DNA from: Streptomyces sp. ISL-96
GTDB lineage: Bacteria > Actinomycetota > Actinomycetes > Streptomycetales > Streptomycetaceae
Direction: 5' to 3'
Assembly (NCBI RefSeq): GCF_018614035.1
Contig: NZ_JAGGPA010000081.1
Location: 1-60,142, forward strand
DNA length: 60,142 nucleotides
The position numbers were made by a program, and so were the translations under genes. Below, piece after piece: positions 51,561 through 60,142 of this stretch (position 1 is the first letter of the stretch; every line of letters starts with the position of its first letter). Under the pieces are notes generated by a model that was given only the letters and a program-made list of their open reading frames with translations, made no database searches and was not told the origin of the DNA.

Positions 51561-54500
51561 CTACTGTGTCAGTACGCCGCCCCGCTCGAACTCGGCGGCG
51601 TACGCGGCCTCACCCAGTGCGTCCCGGACCCGGGTGGTGATGCGGTCCACGTCGGAGCGTTCGCCGCCGCGCAGGAGTGCGCGTACTGACTGCCTGGTCG
51701 CGGTGGCCGCGCCCAGCAGCCGGGCGGCGTGCTCGTTGTGGCCGGCCAGGGACAGTGCGCCGGCCAGGCCCTCCAGGGCCAGCGCGATCGCCCGGGGGTC
51801 GCCGGAGTCGCGGGCGGCGGCGTAGCCGTCCAGTTGCAGCGCCAGAGCGGCCGGCGCGTCGCCGCGGGACTCCGCGACGAATCCGAGTTCGGCCAGGATC
51901 AGCGAGGGCCTGGCCGGCTCGTAACCCATCTGACGGTGCAGGTCGAGCACTCGGTGCAGGTGCGTCTCCGCCGCGTCCAGGTCACCCGCCCTGCGCGCCC
52001 CGAGGCCCAGTCCGATCTCGGCGAACTGCTCCCCGAACGCGTCCGACTGCTCGGCGGCGAGCCGCCCGGCGCGTTCGTGGAACTCCTTGGCCTGCGGAAG
52101 GTCCCCGGTCAGCAGCGCCACGCGGCCAAGGCTGGAGAGGTGGAACGACACCTGGATCCACAGCCCGAGGTCCTCGGCCATCCGCAGTCCGTCCCGGTAC
52201 AGCCGCCCGGCCTGCTGGTAGTCGCCGGTGATTTCGGCCAGTGTCCCGAGCGGCACCATGGCCTGGAGCTGCCCCCACTGGTCACCCAGTTCCCGGAAGA
52301 GTTCGAGGCTCTGCTCGCCGTTCCGCCGCAGCGCGCTGAAATCTCCCCGCAGCTTCGCGTGGAAGGTCAGACTGCCCAGGGCCGCGGCCACCCCCCAGCG
52401 GTCGCCGACCGACCGGAACGTCGCCAGCGCCCGGTGGATCAGGTCCTGGCTCGGCCCCAGGTCGCCGATGCCGTAGAGGCTGGACGCGAGGAACCACTGG
52501 GCCCGGGCATGCCCGCCCGGGTCGGCGGCCCGCACCTGTTCGTACGGCTGGAGCGCGGCGCGGTACTCCGCCAACGGGTCGGCGACGCCGCCGAGTACCA
52601 GCTTGAAGCCGCCCAGCAGGGCGGTGGCCCTGGCCGTGGCGGCGGGCGGCGCAGGCACCGCGCCGCCGATCGACAGTGCCGCGGTCAGGGACCGCTTGGC
52701 CTCGTTGTTCCGGCCGCGCAGGTACCAGTACCAGCTGAGCGCGTTGGTGAGGCGCAGAGCTCCGTCGGCGTCACCGGCCTGTACCGCGCAATCGAGCGCC
52801 GTACGCAGGTTCGCCGTCTCGGCGTCCAGGCGGTGCAGCCACTGCCGCTGGCCGTGACCCCGCAGATGCGGCTCGGCGTGTTCGGCGAGGCCGGTGTAGT
52901 AATCGCGGTGCCTGCGCCGCAGGGCCTCGTACTCGCCTGCCTCCTGGAGGCGTTCGACGCAGTAGGCGGTGACGGATTCCAGCAGCTGGTACCGGGGCCC
53001 GTCCGTGCCGTCGGTCATGACCACCAGCGACCCGTCCACCAGGCGTGCGAGCACGTCGAGCACTTCCGTACGGTCCACGTCCTGCGCCGCGCAGATCTCT
53101 TCGGCGGCGGCGAGCGTACAGCCGTCGGCGTGTACGGCGAGCCGGCCGAGCACCGCACGCTCCTGGTCGCCGAGCAGCTCCCAGCTCCAGTCGATCACGG
53201 CCCGCAGCGTGCGCTGGCGCGCCGGGGCGCCGCGCGCTCCCACCGCGAGCAGGTGAAACCGGTCGTCGAGGCGCGCGGCCAGCTCGCGTACGCCGAGTAC
53301 CCGTACCCGGGTGGCGGCCATTTCCAGGGCGAGCGGAATGCCGTCGAGGCGCCGGCAGATCGATACGACCGCCTCGACGTTGGTCTCGTCGAGTACGAAG
53401 TTCGGTGCCGCCGCGGTCGCCCGCGCCACGAACAGCTCGACCGCGCTGAACCGGCGTACGGCCGCGGGGCTGAGCTCCGTCGTGGCCTCGGGCCGCTCGG
53501 GCCGCTCGGGCCGCTCTGGCCGCTCGGGCCGCTCGGGCCGCTCTGGCCGTCGCAGCGGGGGCACCTCTTGTAGGTGTTCGCCGGTGATGCCGAGCGGAAC
53601 CTGGCTGGTGGCCAGGATCCGCAGGGCGGGCGCGGCTTTGAGCAACTGCTCGGTCAGCTCCGCGACCGGGCCGACCACGTGCTCACAGTTGTCGAACACC
53701 AGCAGAGTCGGCCGGCCGCCCAGCGCCTGGGCGACCCGGTCGGTCAGCGAGGGCGGCGCGCCCCCAGCCCCTGGTCCGGCGCCGACCATGTCGTCCCGTA
53801 CCCGCAAAACCGCGCCGACCAGCTCGTGCACCCCTGCGGAGGAAGTCGCGGACCGCGTGCCTCGGGACGGGGACGGGTCGAGGGCGCCGAACTCGGCCAG
53901 CCGTACGCCGCCCGGGAACTCCGCGACGAGCTGCGCGGCGGTCGCGAGCGCAAGCTGCGTCTTGCCGACCCCGCCCGAACCGGTCAGCGTCACCAGCCTG
54001 TTCGTGCCCAGCAGTGAGCGGAGCTCGCTGATCGCCTCCGCCCTGCCGATCAGGTCGGTGAGGGCGGTGGGGAGGTTCGTCGGCGGGTTGGCCGCGGTGG
54101 TGGCGGGAGGAGGGACGGCGGACAGCGCCGCGTCCTGGGTGAGGATCGCCCGGTGCAGGGCCGCGAGTTGGGGGCTGGGGTCCAGGCCCAGGCTGTCGGC
54201 GAGCCGCTCGCGCAGGTCGGCGTAGCTGCTGAGCGCGGCACTCTGCCGGCCCGCGAGGTAGAGGGCGCGTACGTGAGCGGTGCGCAGCCGTTCCCGGAGG
54301 GGGTGCAGGGCTACCAGGTCACCGAGCTCGTCGGCCACCAGGGCGTGTTCGCCGAGATCCAGCCGTGCCTGGGCCTGCTCCTCCAGCGCGGTCAGCCGCT
54401 GTTCCTCCAGCAGTTCTCGCGCGGCGCGGGTGAACTCCTCGTCGGCGAAGTCGGCGTACGCGGGCCCGCGCCACACCGCGAGCGCGTCCGCCAGCAGAGC

Positions 54501-54869
54501 GGCGCGCACCCGGGGATCAGCGGCGGACCGCGCCCGCGCCGTCAGGTCGCGGAACGTGCCCGCGTCCACCGCACCTGTGTCGACCAGCAGTTGGTACCCC
54601 GGTGAACGGGAGACCACCAGCTCCCGGGCGCCCGGCTCGGCGGTTTCGAGCGCTCGCCGCAGCTGCCACACCTTGTTCTGCAAGACGCCGACCGGGTTGT
54701 TCGGCAGCTTCGTACCCCAGAGGTCGTCGATCAGCCGGTCCACGGACACCGGTCTCTCCTGGTGCACCAGGAGGCGGGCCAGCAGGGCGCGGACCTTGAG
54801 CTCCGGCACCCGGACCGGGCGCCCGTCGGCTGTCCACACCGCCAACGGACCGAGCACCCCGAAACGCAT
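51561..54869 (-). CDS. SARP/AfsR-like transcriptional regulator (OmpR-type DBD, BTAD, NB-ARC, TPR)
   Basis: A 1102-residue regulator. An OmpR-type winged helix (about residues 1-95, MRFGVLGPLAVW, PNNPVGVLQNKVWQLRRAL), a BTAD domain (about 100-245), a STAND/NB-ARC ATPase with P-loop TLTGSGGVGKTQLALA near residue 295 and LLVFDNCEHVV Walker B, and a long TPR-like C-terminus (about 700-1080). A repeat tract of Arg-Pro-Glu units lies near 440-460. Large SARPs of this type switch on antibiotic or transporter genes. It is divergent from a DHA2 exporter, its probable target. It is about 100 residues longer than AfsR and is not AfsR itself. Confidence 0.9.
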   Translation of the reverse strand: MRFGVLGPLAVWTADGRPVRVPELKVRALLARLLVHQERPVSVDRLIDDLWGTKLPNNPVGVLQNKVWQLRRALETAEPGARELVVSRSPGYQLLVDTGAVDAGTFRDLTARARSAADPRVRAALLADALAVWRGPAYADFADEEFTRAARELLEEQRLTALEEQAQARLDLGEHALVADELGDLVALHPLRERLRTAHVRALYLAGRQSAALSSYADLRERLADSLGLDPSPQLAALHRAILTQDAALSAVPPPATTAANPPTNLPTALTDLIGRAEAISELRSLLGTNRLVTLTGSGGVGKTQLALATAAQLVAEFPGGVRLAEFGALDPSPSRGTRSATSSAGVHELVGAVLRVRDDMVGAGPGAGGAPPSLTDRVAQALGGRPTLLVFDNCEHVVGPVAELTEQLLKAAPALRILATSQVPLGITGEHLQEVPPLRRPERPERPERPERPERPERPEATTELSPAAVRRFSAVELFVARATAAAPNFVLDETNVEAVVSICRRLDGIPLALEMAATRVRVLGVRELAARLDDRFHLLAVGARGAPARQRTLRAVIDWSWELLGDQERAVLGRLAVHADGCTLAAAEEICAAQDVDRTEVLDVLARLVDGSLVVMTDGTDGPRYQLLESVTAYCVERLQEAGEYEALRRRHRDYYTGLAEHAEPHLRGHGQRQWLHRLDAETANLRTALDCAVQAGDADGALRLTNALSWYWYLRGRNNEAKRSLTAALSIGGAVPAPPAATARATALLGGFKLVLGGVADPLAEYRAALQPYEQVRAADPGGHARAQWFLASSLYGIGDLGPSQDLIHRALATFRSVGDRWGVAAALGSLTFHAKLRGDFSALRRNGEQSLELFRELGDQWGQLQAMVPLGTLAEITGDYQQAGRLYRDGLRMAEDLGLWIQVSFHLSSLGRVALLTGDLPQAKEFHERAGRLAAEQSDAFGEQFAEIGLGLGARRAGDLDAAETHLHRVLDLHRQMGYEPARPSLILAELGFVAESRGDAPAALALQLDGYAAARDSGDPRAIALALEGLAGALSLAGHNEHAARLLGAATATRQSVRALLRGGERSDVDRITTRVRDALGEAAYAAEFERGGVLTQ
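53491..53544. repeat. 9-base tandem repeat in the SARP gene
   Basis: Six consecutive copies of GGCCGCTCG (every third copy ends CTCT) encode the Arg-Pro-Glu run between the ATPase core and the following helices. The number of units is likely to vary between strains. Confidence 0.85.
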
Positions 54870-55048
54870 GTGATCACGCTAACTCGGCGCGGCGATCAAT
54901 GACAGAGCGATATCGGTCCCCTGATTGACCGGCCAAGAGCGGCCGAGAGGTCGGTCGAGGACGGCCGAGACCAGACCGAGAGAGGGCCGGGAGAGCTCGC
55001 GGTCACTGTGGTGGCCGGATCACATCCACGACTCGCAGAAGGAATCCC

Positions 55049-56677
55049 ATGTCATCGAACGCCCCTGTGGCCTCCGCGCCCAAGGCCGGGGCCCGGGAAT
55101 GGGCCGGGCTTGCCGTGCTGGCCCTGCCCACCCTGTTGATCTCCCTCGACCAGAGCGTGCTGTTCCTGGCGCTGCCGCACCTCGCCGAGGCCATGGACCC
55201 CTCCGGCACGCAGGCGCTTTGGATCATGGATGTCTACGGATTCATGGTCGCCGGCTTCCTGGTCACCATGGGTACGCTCGGGGACCGGATAGGCCGCCGC
55301 AAGCTGCTGATGATCGGTGCGGTCTGCGTCAGCGTCACCTCGGTGACGACCGCGTACTCCACCAGCGCCGAAGTGCTGATCGCGACCCGCGCGCTGCTCG
55401 GTATCTCCGCGGCGACGCTCATGCCGTCCACCCTCGCCCTGATCAGCAACATGTTCCATGACGCGCACCAGCGTGGCCGGGCCATCGCGGTATGGGCCAG
55501 TTGCTTCATGGCGGGCACCGCGCTCGGCCCGGTGGTCGGCGGGACGCTGCTCGAATTCTTCTGGTGGGGCTCGGTGTTCCTGTTGGGTGTGCCGGTCATG
55601 GTGATCCTGCTGGTCGCCGCGCCGATCCTGCTGCCGGAGTACCGCGACCCCGGCGGCGGCAAGCTCGACCTGCTCAGTGTGGTGCTCTCGCTGGCGACGA
55701 TCCTGCCGGTCGTCTACGGACTCAAGGAGCTGGCCAGGTACGGCTGGGAGCCGTTGCCCAGCGCGGCGATGCTTGTCGGTGTGGTCCTCGGTGCGGCGTT
55801 CGTGGCGCGGCAGCGCAAGCTCACCCACCCGCTGCTCGACATGCGTCTGTTCAGCAGTGGCGGGTTCACCTCGGCGCTGGTGATCCTGTTGTTCTCGATG
55901 ATCGCCACGGGTGGGAGCTACCTGTTCATCACCGGCTTCCTCCAGATGGTCGAGGGGCTGTCCCCGATGGAGGCCGGGCTGTGGATGGTGCCGTCGGCGC
56001 TGGCCTCCATCGTCGCCGGGCAGTTGGCCCCGGTCATGACCAAGCGGTTCCCACTGGGGGTCGTCATCGCCGTGGGGCTGGGCAGCAGCATGCTGGGTTA
56101 CGTGCTGATCGCCTACGTCAGCCCGGTCGGCGGGCTGCCGCTGCTGGTGGCCGGCTTCGTGATCGCCTTCTTCGGCGGCGGCCCCATCGGGGCACTGGGC
56201 ACGAGCCTGGTGGTGGGCTCCGCCCCGCCGGAGAAGGCCGGTTCCGCTGCCGCGCTGTCGTCGATCAGTGGCGATCTGGGTGCGTCGCTGGGCATCGCCG
56301 GGCTGGGCAGTCTCGGCGCCGCCGTGTACCGGAGCGAGCTCGATCTGCCGGCCGGTCTGCCGACGGGCGCGGCGGAGACGGCACGGGGCGGCATGGAGGG
56401 AGCGCTGACAGTGGCCCAGCAACTGCCCGCCGAGATGGGGGGCAAGGTGCTGGCCGCCGCCCGGGACGCGTACACGAGTGGACTGAACACGGTCGGGGTC
56501 GCGTGCGCGGTGCTCGCCGCCGTGCTCGCCTTCACCGCGGCGACCGTGCTGCGCGGTGCGGGGGCCGGGCGGGGGAAGAGCCCCGAGGAGGAGGGTCCTG
56601 GGCCGGAGAGGCCGGGGCAGGACGAGACGCCCGCACCCCCCGCCGGTGGCAGGCTCGCGGCTCTGCCGGAGCGGTAG
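55049..56677 (+). CDS. MFS drug exporter, DHA2 (14-helix) family
   Basis: A 542-residue membrane protein with 14 predicted helices. LPTLLISLDQSVLFLALPHL at helix 1 carries the family D, GTLGDRIGRRKLLMIGA is motif A, and GISAATLMPSTLALISNMF and ASCFMAGTALGPVVGGTLLE (motif C-like) are typical of DHA2 proton antiporters such as SmvA/LfrA. The C-terminal 45 residues are acidic and Pro-rich. It is divergent from the SARP regulator, 179 bases away, and ends at a strong hairpin. It exports a cationic drug or a secondary metabolite; the substrate is unknown. Confidence 0.92.
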   Translation: MSSNAPVASAPKAGAREWAGLAVLALPTLLISLDQSVLFLALPHLAEAMDPSGTQALWIMDVYGFMVAGFLVTMGTLGDRIGRRKLLMIGAVCVSVTSVTTAYSTSAEVLIATRALLGISAATLMPSTLALISNMFHDAHQRGRAIAVWASCFMAGTALGPVVGGTLLEFFWWGSVFLLGVPVMVILLVAAPILLPEYRDPGGGKLDLLSVVLSLATILPVVYGLKELARYGWEPLPSAAMLVGVVLGAAFVARQRKLTHPLLDMRLFSSGGFTSALVILLFSMIATGGSYLFITGFLQMVEGLSPMEAGLWMVPSALASIVAGQLAPVMTKRFPLGVVIAVGLGSSMLGYVLIAYVSPVGGLPLLVAGFVIAFFGGGPIGALGTSLVVGSAPPEKAGSAAALSSISGDLGASLGIAGLGSLGAAVYRSELDLPAGLPTGAAETARGGMEGALTVAQQLPAEMGGKVLAAARDAYTSGLNTVGVACAVLAAVLAFTAATVLRGAGAGRGKSPEEEGPGPERPGQDETPAPPAGGRLAALPER

Positions 56678-56692
56678 TCCTGCCCCCGGACC

Positions 56693-56733
56693 AGCAGTGC
56701 CCCGCGCGCGACACTCTGCGGCGGGGCACTGCT
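56693..56733. terminator. Terminator between MFS and FG-GAP genes
   Basis: AGCAGTGCCCCGC (56693-56705) and GCGGGGCACTGCT (56721-56733) make a perfect 13-base stem with a 15-base loop, followed by CTTTACCTTTT. It separates convergent genes. Confidence 0.85.
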
Positions 56734-56755
56734 CTTTACCTTTTCCCGTGGAGGG

Positions 56756-58237
56756 TCAGCGGTTGAACGAGGAGCCGAGAGCGGCTCCGGGCGCCACGGT
56801 GCCCAGCGTGCCGGCGCCGAAACTGAAGGAGCCGGTGGCGGTGATGCCCGCCGTGGTGCCGGGCAGGACCCACACGGAGCCCTCGCCGGCGTTCTCGTGC
56901 GGGGCGCCGACGACGAGTTCGGCGCGGGCGTCCCGGTTGGTGTCCACCAGCTTCACCGCGAAGCCGAAGAAGTCGTCCGTCTCGGCCACGCCGGTCACTC
57001 GGGGGGTGTCCTGGTTGAAGCCCTGGGCATTGGTGCCGGTCGGGCCGGTGGCCGAGCCGCGCATGACGATGACCGAGCCGGCGCGCTTGAGCGTGCCGAT
57101 CGCTTCCCCGAAGACGCCGATCGCGATGTCGCCGTAACCGTCGCCGTTCACGTCGTTGATCGATACCGACCTGCCGAAGGCGTCGTCGTCCTCTGCGACA
57201 CCCGGGATGCCGGGGCTGTCCTGGTTGAAGACCTTCGCCTTGGAGCCCTGCGGGCCGGTGGCGCTGCCGGGTACGTACGTGACCATGCCGCCCTTGGCCA
57301 TCGGGATGGACACGTCGCTGTCGTGGCCGTCGACGGAGCGGCCGACCACGATGTCCGCGTAGCCGTCCTTGTTCACGTCGCCCGCCGTGATGTGCTCGCC
57401 GCCCTCGACCTTGTAGCCGTTCTCACGGTCGACCCTGGCGAACGCCGCGAAGCCCTCCGGCGTACCCCGCCAGTAGAAGATGGTGCGTGAGTCCCACTCC
57501 TCGCTGCTGGTCACCACGGCCACAAGGTCACCGGTGCCGTCGCCGTTCACATCCCCTACCGAGGTGTCGAGGAAGCGGGTGTCGCCGTCCGTGTCCGGGG
57601 TCGCGGACGTGGCGCGGGCGGCGCCGTCGCGGCCGAACGGTCCGGACAGGAGGCGGATGTCGCTGGACTGCGCGATGTACGCGATGTCCGGGTTGCCGTC
57701 GGCGTCGAAGTCGCCGGCCTTGACCATGTCGCCGACCTGCTCCCGCAGGGTCTTGCCCTCGGCCAGCACCGCGCCACCGGCCAGGCCCGTCGCGCCGCCC
57801 CAGACGACGGTCAGGATGCCCGCGTCCTCGACGGTGCCGACGTTCTCGCCGGTGGCGCCGATGATCAGGTCGGCGTATCCGTCGCGGTCCAGGTCCTCGG
57901 AGGTGACGGCGGAGCCGAAGGCGTCACCCGCTTCAGCGACTCCCGGTATCCCGGCGGTGTCCTGGCTGAAGACCTTCTTGGACGCGGTCTTCAGGCCCGT
58001 CGCCGATCCGTACATCACGGCGACGTAGCCGGCCTTCGCCCGGCCGTTGACGGTGGCCGAGGGCGCCGCGAAGGCGACATCCGCGTACCCGTCGCCGTTG
58101 AAGTCGTCCCCCTTTACGGTCGTGGCAGCCGCCCCGGTGACGGTGGGCGCGGCATGGGCCGCTGCCGGGAGGACTACGACGGCCGAGACCACGGCGGCGG
58201 CCAGGGCGACGCTGGTACGGAGTGCTTTGGCAGGCAC
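56756..58237 (-). CDS. Secreted FG-GAP/VCBS repeat (integrin-like beta-propeller) protein
   Basis: A 493-residue exported protein. The GTG start at 58237 is five bases after AAGGAG and gives a signal peptide (about residues 1-29, AAAHA-APT); the frame open further upstream is not used. Seven Ca2+-binding FG-GAP repeats follow, recognisable by DFNGDGYADVAFAAPS, DLDRDGYADLIIGATG, DFDADGNPDIAY, DVNGDGTGDLVAVV, DVNKDGYADIVVG, DVNGDGYGDIAIG and DTNRDARAELVVGAP, enough for a seven-bladed propeller. The ligand is unknown. It has no anchor and is probably released. Confidence 0.92.
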   Translation of the reverse strand: MPAKALRTSVALAAAVVSAVVVLPAAAHAAPTVTGAAATTVKGDDFNGDGYADVAFAAPSATVNGRAKAGYVAVMYGSATGLKTASKKVFSQDTAGIPGVAEAGDAFGSAVTSEDLDRDGYADLIIGATGENVGTVEDAGILTVVWGGATGLAGGAVLAEGKTLREQVGDMVKAGDFDADGNPDIAYIAQSSDIRLLSGPFGRDGAARATSATPDTDGDTRFLDTSVGDVNGDGTGDLVAVVTSSEEWDSRTIFYWRGTPEGFAAFARVDRENGYKVEGGEHITAGDVNKDGYADIVVGRSVDGHDSDVSIPMAKGGMVTYVPGSATGPQGSKAKVFNQDSPGIPGVAEDDDAFGRSVSINDVNGDGYGDIAIGVFGEAIGTLKRAGSVIVMRGSATGPTGTNAQGFNQDTPRVTGVAETDDFFGFAVKLVDTNRDARAELVVGAPHENAGEGSVWVLPGTTAGITATGSFSFGAGTLGTVAPGAALGSSFNR

Positions 58238-58398
58238 GCTTACTCCTTCAGTGCAGGATGAGGCTGTGACCGAGCAGAAGCTCCGTACACGCCTCACCAG
58301 ACACTCGGGCCCCGCAAATGGTTGCCCTGCGGTTAACTCTCCGCAACTGGGCGGCAAAGCGTGGCTGTTCGGCTCCCCGCGCCACGCCACGGCCGTTG

Positions 58399-58712
58399 TC
58401 AGGCCAGCGAGGCGCTCACCACCAGGGCGAAGCCCGCCGTGACCAGCAGCGTGCGCACCAGGTGCAGCCGGTTCCACCGCGTCTCGAAGGCCGCGCGCGC
58501 GTCGCGGTCGGTGGTGTCTGTCTGCTCGGACGCCGCGAGGGCGTTGTTGAGGGGGATGTTCCCGGCGATCGTGATCAGGTGGTTGAGGATGACGAGCCCG
58601 AGGCCCGCGCCCAGCAGTCCCCACTCCGCAGCAGACCGGTCGTCGCCCGGGACCGCCAGCGCGGCCGCCGGGAAGGCCACCGAGGCGAGCATGACCGACA
58701 CGAACACCGTTC
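58399..58712 (-). pseudogene. DUF1772 (anthrone-oxygenase-like) gene fragment, N-terminus lost
   Basis: The 102 residues correspond to the C-terminal two thirds of a DUF1772 membrane protein: a helix (SVMLASVAFPAAALAV), GLVILNHLITIAGNIPLNNALA with the family NxPLN motif, RDARAAFETRWNRLHLVRTL and a last helix. Family members are usually about 150 residues with one more helix in front. The frame meets the tnpB stop six bases beyond its first possible GTG, so the insertion has probably removed the start. It could still be translated from GTG 58707. Confidence 0.68.
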
Positions 58713-60142
58713 CTAGAGACTGAGCGGGAGTGAGTCCTGTTGCCAGAACGCATGCCCAGCCGAACGCCCCGAACGGTTTTGGGCGTTCTGGTCTCCCGCG
58801 TTCGCTCCGCGTCCGGGCGGCACGGATCGTGTCCGTGGTCCGGGAATGCGGGGGCGGGTTTCCTCACGCCCAAGAGCACGCCGGCCGGCCTGGACGGTCC
58901 GATGCCCACGACGATCACTCTGGTCGTTGTGGGGCGGTGCCGTCCGTCGCCGGACCGGGTGTCCTTGGGCGCGCCTTCCGATCGCCACGGCGGCAGCGTC
59001 GTGGCGAGTGGTCTTACGTGCCTTGCTGGTGAGGGGCTTCTGCCAGTGCTGCGCGCCCCACTTGCTGGTGTAGGCCGGGTCGACGGCAATGATCGTGATG
59101 CCCGTTTGGTCGGCCATCGAGGTGAGGCGGGCGCGGAGTTTGCCGGTGGGCATGCCGGAGATCAACTGCCGGAACCGGCGCTTGCGTCCGTGCTTCTCGC
59201 GGCTCTTCTCCGCCTGGAAGTCCAGGTCCTCGACCGCGATGGCGGCCACCTGGCAGGTCTTCGCCCAGTTCAGCAGCCGGGACAGGGCGTGGCGGACCTG
59301 CGCGTCACGGTGGGGGGCGTTGCCGGACAGGTCGTAGAAGAAGCGGCGGGGCCGGCCGATGGGGTTGCCATGGACATCGAGGCGCCAGGCGGCGAGATGG
59401 TCGGCGTTGGTATCGACACCGATCACCCCGTGCGCGAGCGCCGCCTCCATCGGGACCGTGGGCGCGGGCGGTATCTGCCAGGACGCGGTGAGATACCAGC
59501 GCCCGCGCCGGGTGTCGTGGTGGATGCGGTAGGCGACCGCCCGGTTCGCCTCAACACGATCAGCCCACTCGGTGCCCCGGTGCGCGAACCGCACCTTCGC
59601 GGCGAGCACGTACCGACCGTGCGGGGCATTCGCCAGCCCGGCCAGCGGCACCGGAAGCTTGATCGACACCTGGCCGTCCGGGCTGACGCGGATCGTCTCG
59701 TTGCCATACCGCTTCCCCGACTCACCATCAGCCGACAGGAACCAGCGCTCCGCCTCCCAACGCTCCCGCCACTGCGCCTCGGTGAGCTGGGCGTCGGCGA
59801 GGTGGTGGCGGGTGTGCAGCAGACGTTTGCCACCCCGCACCACCCGCACCCGGCCCGCACGCCAGTCCGAGACGGCGGCAGTATGCCGGGCCTCCAAGGC
59901 GGCCAGGCGCCGGGACTTCGCATGCCGCTCCCGCCGCGACCGGTAACCTCCCGGCGCCTTCTTCGAGCCGCGCTCACCCACCGGCAGTGACAGGCGGTGC
60001 CGAAGCATCCCGATCCCCGCCTCAAGACCCCGGATGTGCGCGGCCTGGCAGCGCCGGGCCAACGCCCACTGATCATGCGAAGCCTTCGTCACCGCCCCCG
60101 CCCACCGAGACGACGACACCGCCGTCAGCGCTCGCTTGCGCC
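58713..60142 (-). CDS. tnpB: IS1341-type TnpB (RNA-guided nuclease family), partial at window edge
   Basis: At least 475 residues; the frame is still open at the window end, so the start lies outside. RuvC motifs are in order: GVIGVDTNADHLAAW (Asp), AIAVEDLDFQAEKSREK (Glu) and TTRHDAAAVAIGRRA (Asp). The zinc-finger CxxC pair usual between the last two motifs is absent; DPAYTSKWGAQHWQKP stands there. No tnpA is seen, as in IS1341-like elements. The long basic Arg/Gly-rich C-terminus (about 85 residues) overlaps the region that would encode the omega RNA. Confidence 0.85.
   Translation of the reverse strand, partial: RKRALTAVSSSRWAGAVTKASHDQWALARRCQAAHIRGLEAGIGMLRHRLSLPVGERGSKKAPGGYRSRRERHAKSRRLAALEARHTAAVSDWRAGRVRVVRGGKRLLHTRHHLADAQLTEAQWRERWEAERWFLSADGESGKRYGNETIRVSPDGQVSIKLPVPLAGLANAPHGRYVLAAKVRFAHRGTEWADRVEANRAVAYRIHHDTRRGRWYLTASWQIPPAPTVPMEAALAHGVIGVDTNADHLAAWRLDVHGNPIGRPRRFFYDLSGNAPHRDAQVRHALSRLLNWAKTCQVAAIAVEDLDFQAEKSREKHGRKRRFRQLISGMPTGKLRARLTSMADQTGITIIAVDPAYTSKWGAQHWQKPLTSKARKTTRHDAAAVAIGRRAQGHPVRRRTAPPHNDQSDRRGHRTVQAGRRALGREETRPRIPGPRTRSVPPGRGANAGDQNAQNRSGRSAGHAFWQQDSLPLSL
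58744..58792 (-). mobile_element. Right-end hairpins of the tnpB element
   Basis: GAACGCCC (58763-58770) and GGGCGTTC (58782-58789) form a perfect stem, and CCAGAACGC (58744-58752) and GCGTTCTGG (58784-58792) form a competing outer stem. They lie inside the 3' end of tnpB, just before its stop, the position of the right end and omega RNA guide scaffold in IS200/IS605 elements. Confidence 0.6.

Noticed and set aside
53491..53544. Regular short repeats considered as a CRISPR-like array
   Set aside because: The units are 9 bases, contiguous, without spacers and inside a coding frame.

Overview
The window is high-GC DNA with actinobacterial codon use, GTG and TTG starts behind GGAGG-type ribosome sites, and families typical of Streptomyces: a SARP/AfsR-like regulator, a DynA/DynB-like dynamin pair beside a tail-less SSB, a PknG-like kinase operon and a LAETG surface protein. 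It is most likely a Streptomyces chromosome, mainly core arm with one large accessory operon. No rRNA or CRISPR array is visible; there is one tRNA (Arg, anticodon UCU).

Layout. 1-634 holds no gene I can support. 635-4261: a LysR regulator, two EamA transporters and a divergent MarR regulator with a clear operator. 4392-10338: a small membrane protein, 4-alpha-glucanotransferase (malQ) with a repeat-containing small ORF upstream, and a divergent secreted GH84-like protein. 10471-12306: HNH endonuclease and MscS channel. 12495-15994: ROK regulator, GH4 glycosidase and BadF-type sugar kinase, which look like the chitosan-oligosaccharide (csn) operon without its ABC transporter genes.

16276-26769 is a seven-gene forward operon: a GlnX-like membrane protein, a GlnH-like amino-acid binding protein, a coiled-coil protein, a PknG-type Ser/Thr kinase, a PP2C phosphatase, a VWA protein and an FHA protein. 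It resembles the mycobacterial GlnH-GlnX-PknG sensing pathway with extra phosphatase, VWA and FHA parts. A GntR/FCD regulator follows.

27523-40278 is the most unusual part: nine reverse-strand genes, overlapping or separated by fewer than 60 bases, in the order metY-like, metX, APC exporter, homoserine dehydrogenase, nitrate transporter, assimilatory nitrate reductase, its FAD/2Fe-2S reductase partner, aspartokinase and a ProA-like acyl-phosphate reductase. Together they would take up nitrate and reduce it to nitrite while converting aspartate to O-acetylhomoserine, with a PLP gamma-replacement enzyme and an amino-acid exporter. No siroheme nitrite reductase and no canonical Asd are present. 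I infer a dedicated pathway to a nitrite-derived or otherwise N-functionalised four-carbon amino acid; the product is unknown.

40404-51090 returns to core-like genes: a PCMT-type methyltransferase, truncated haemoglobin, the EttA/thioesterase operon, a thioester surface protein, ssbB, dynB and dynA. 51410 is tRNA-Arg. 51561-56677: a large SARP regulator divergent from a DHA2-type drug exporter. 56756-60142: a secreted FG-GAP protein, a DUF1772 fragment apparently cut by an insertion, and an IS1341-type tnpB running off the window end.
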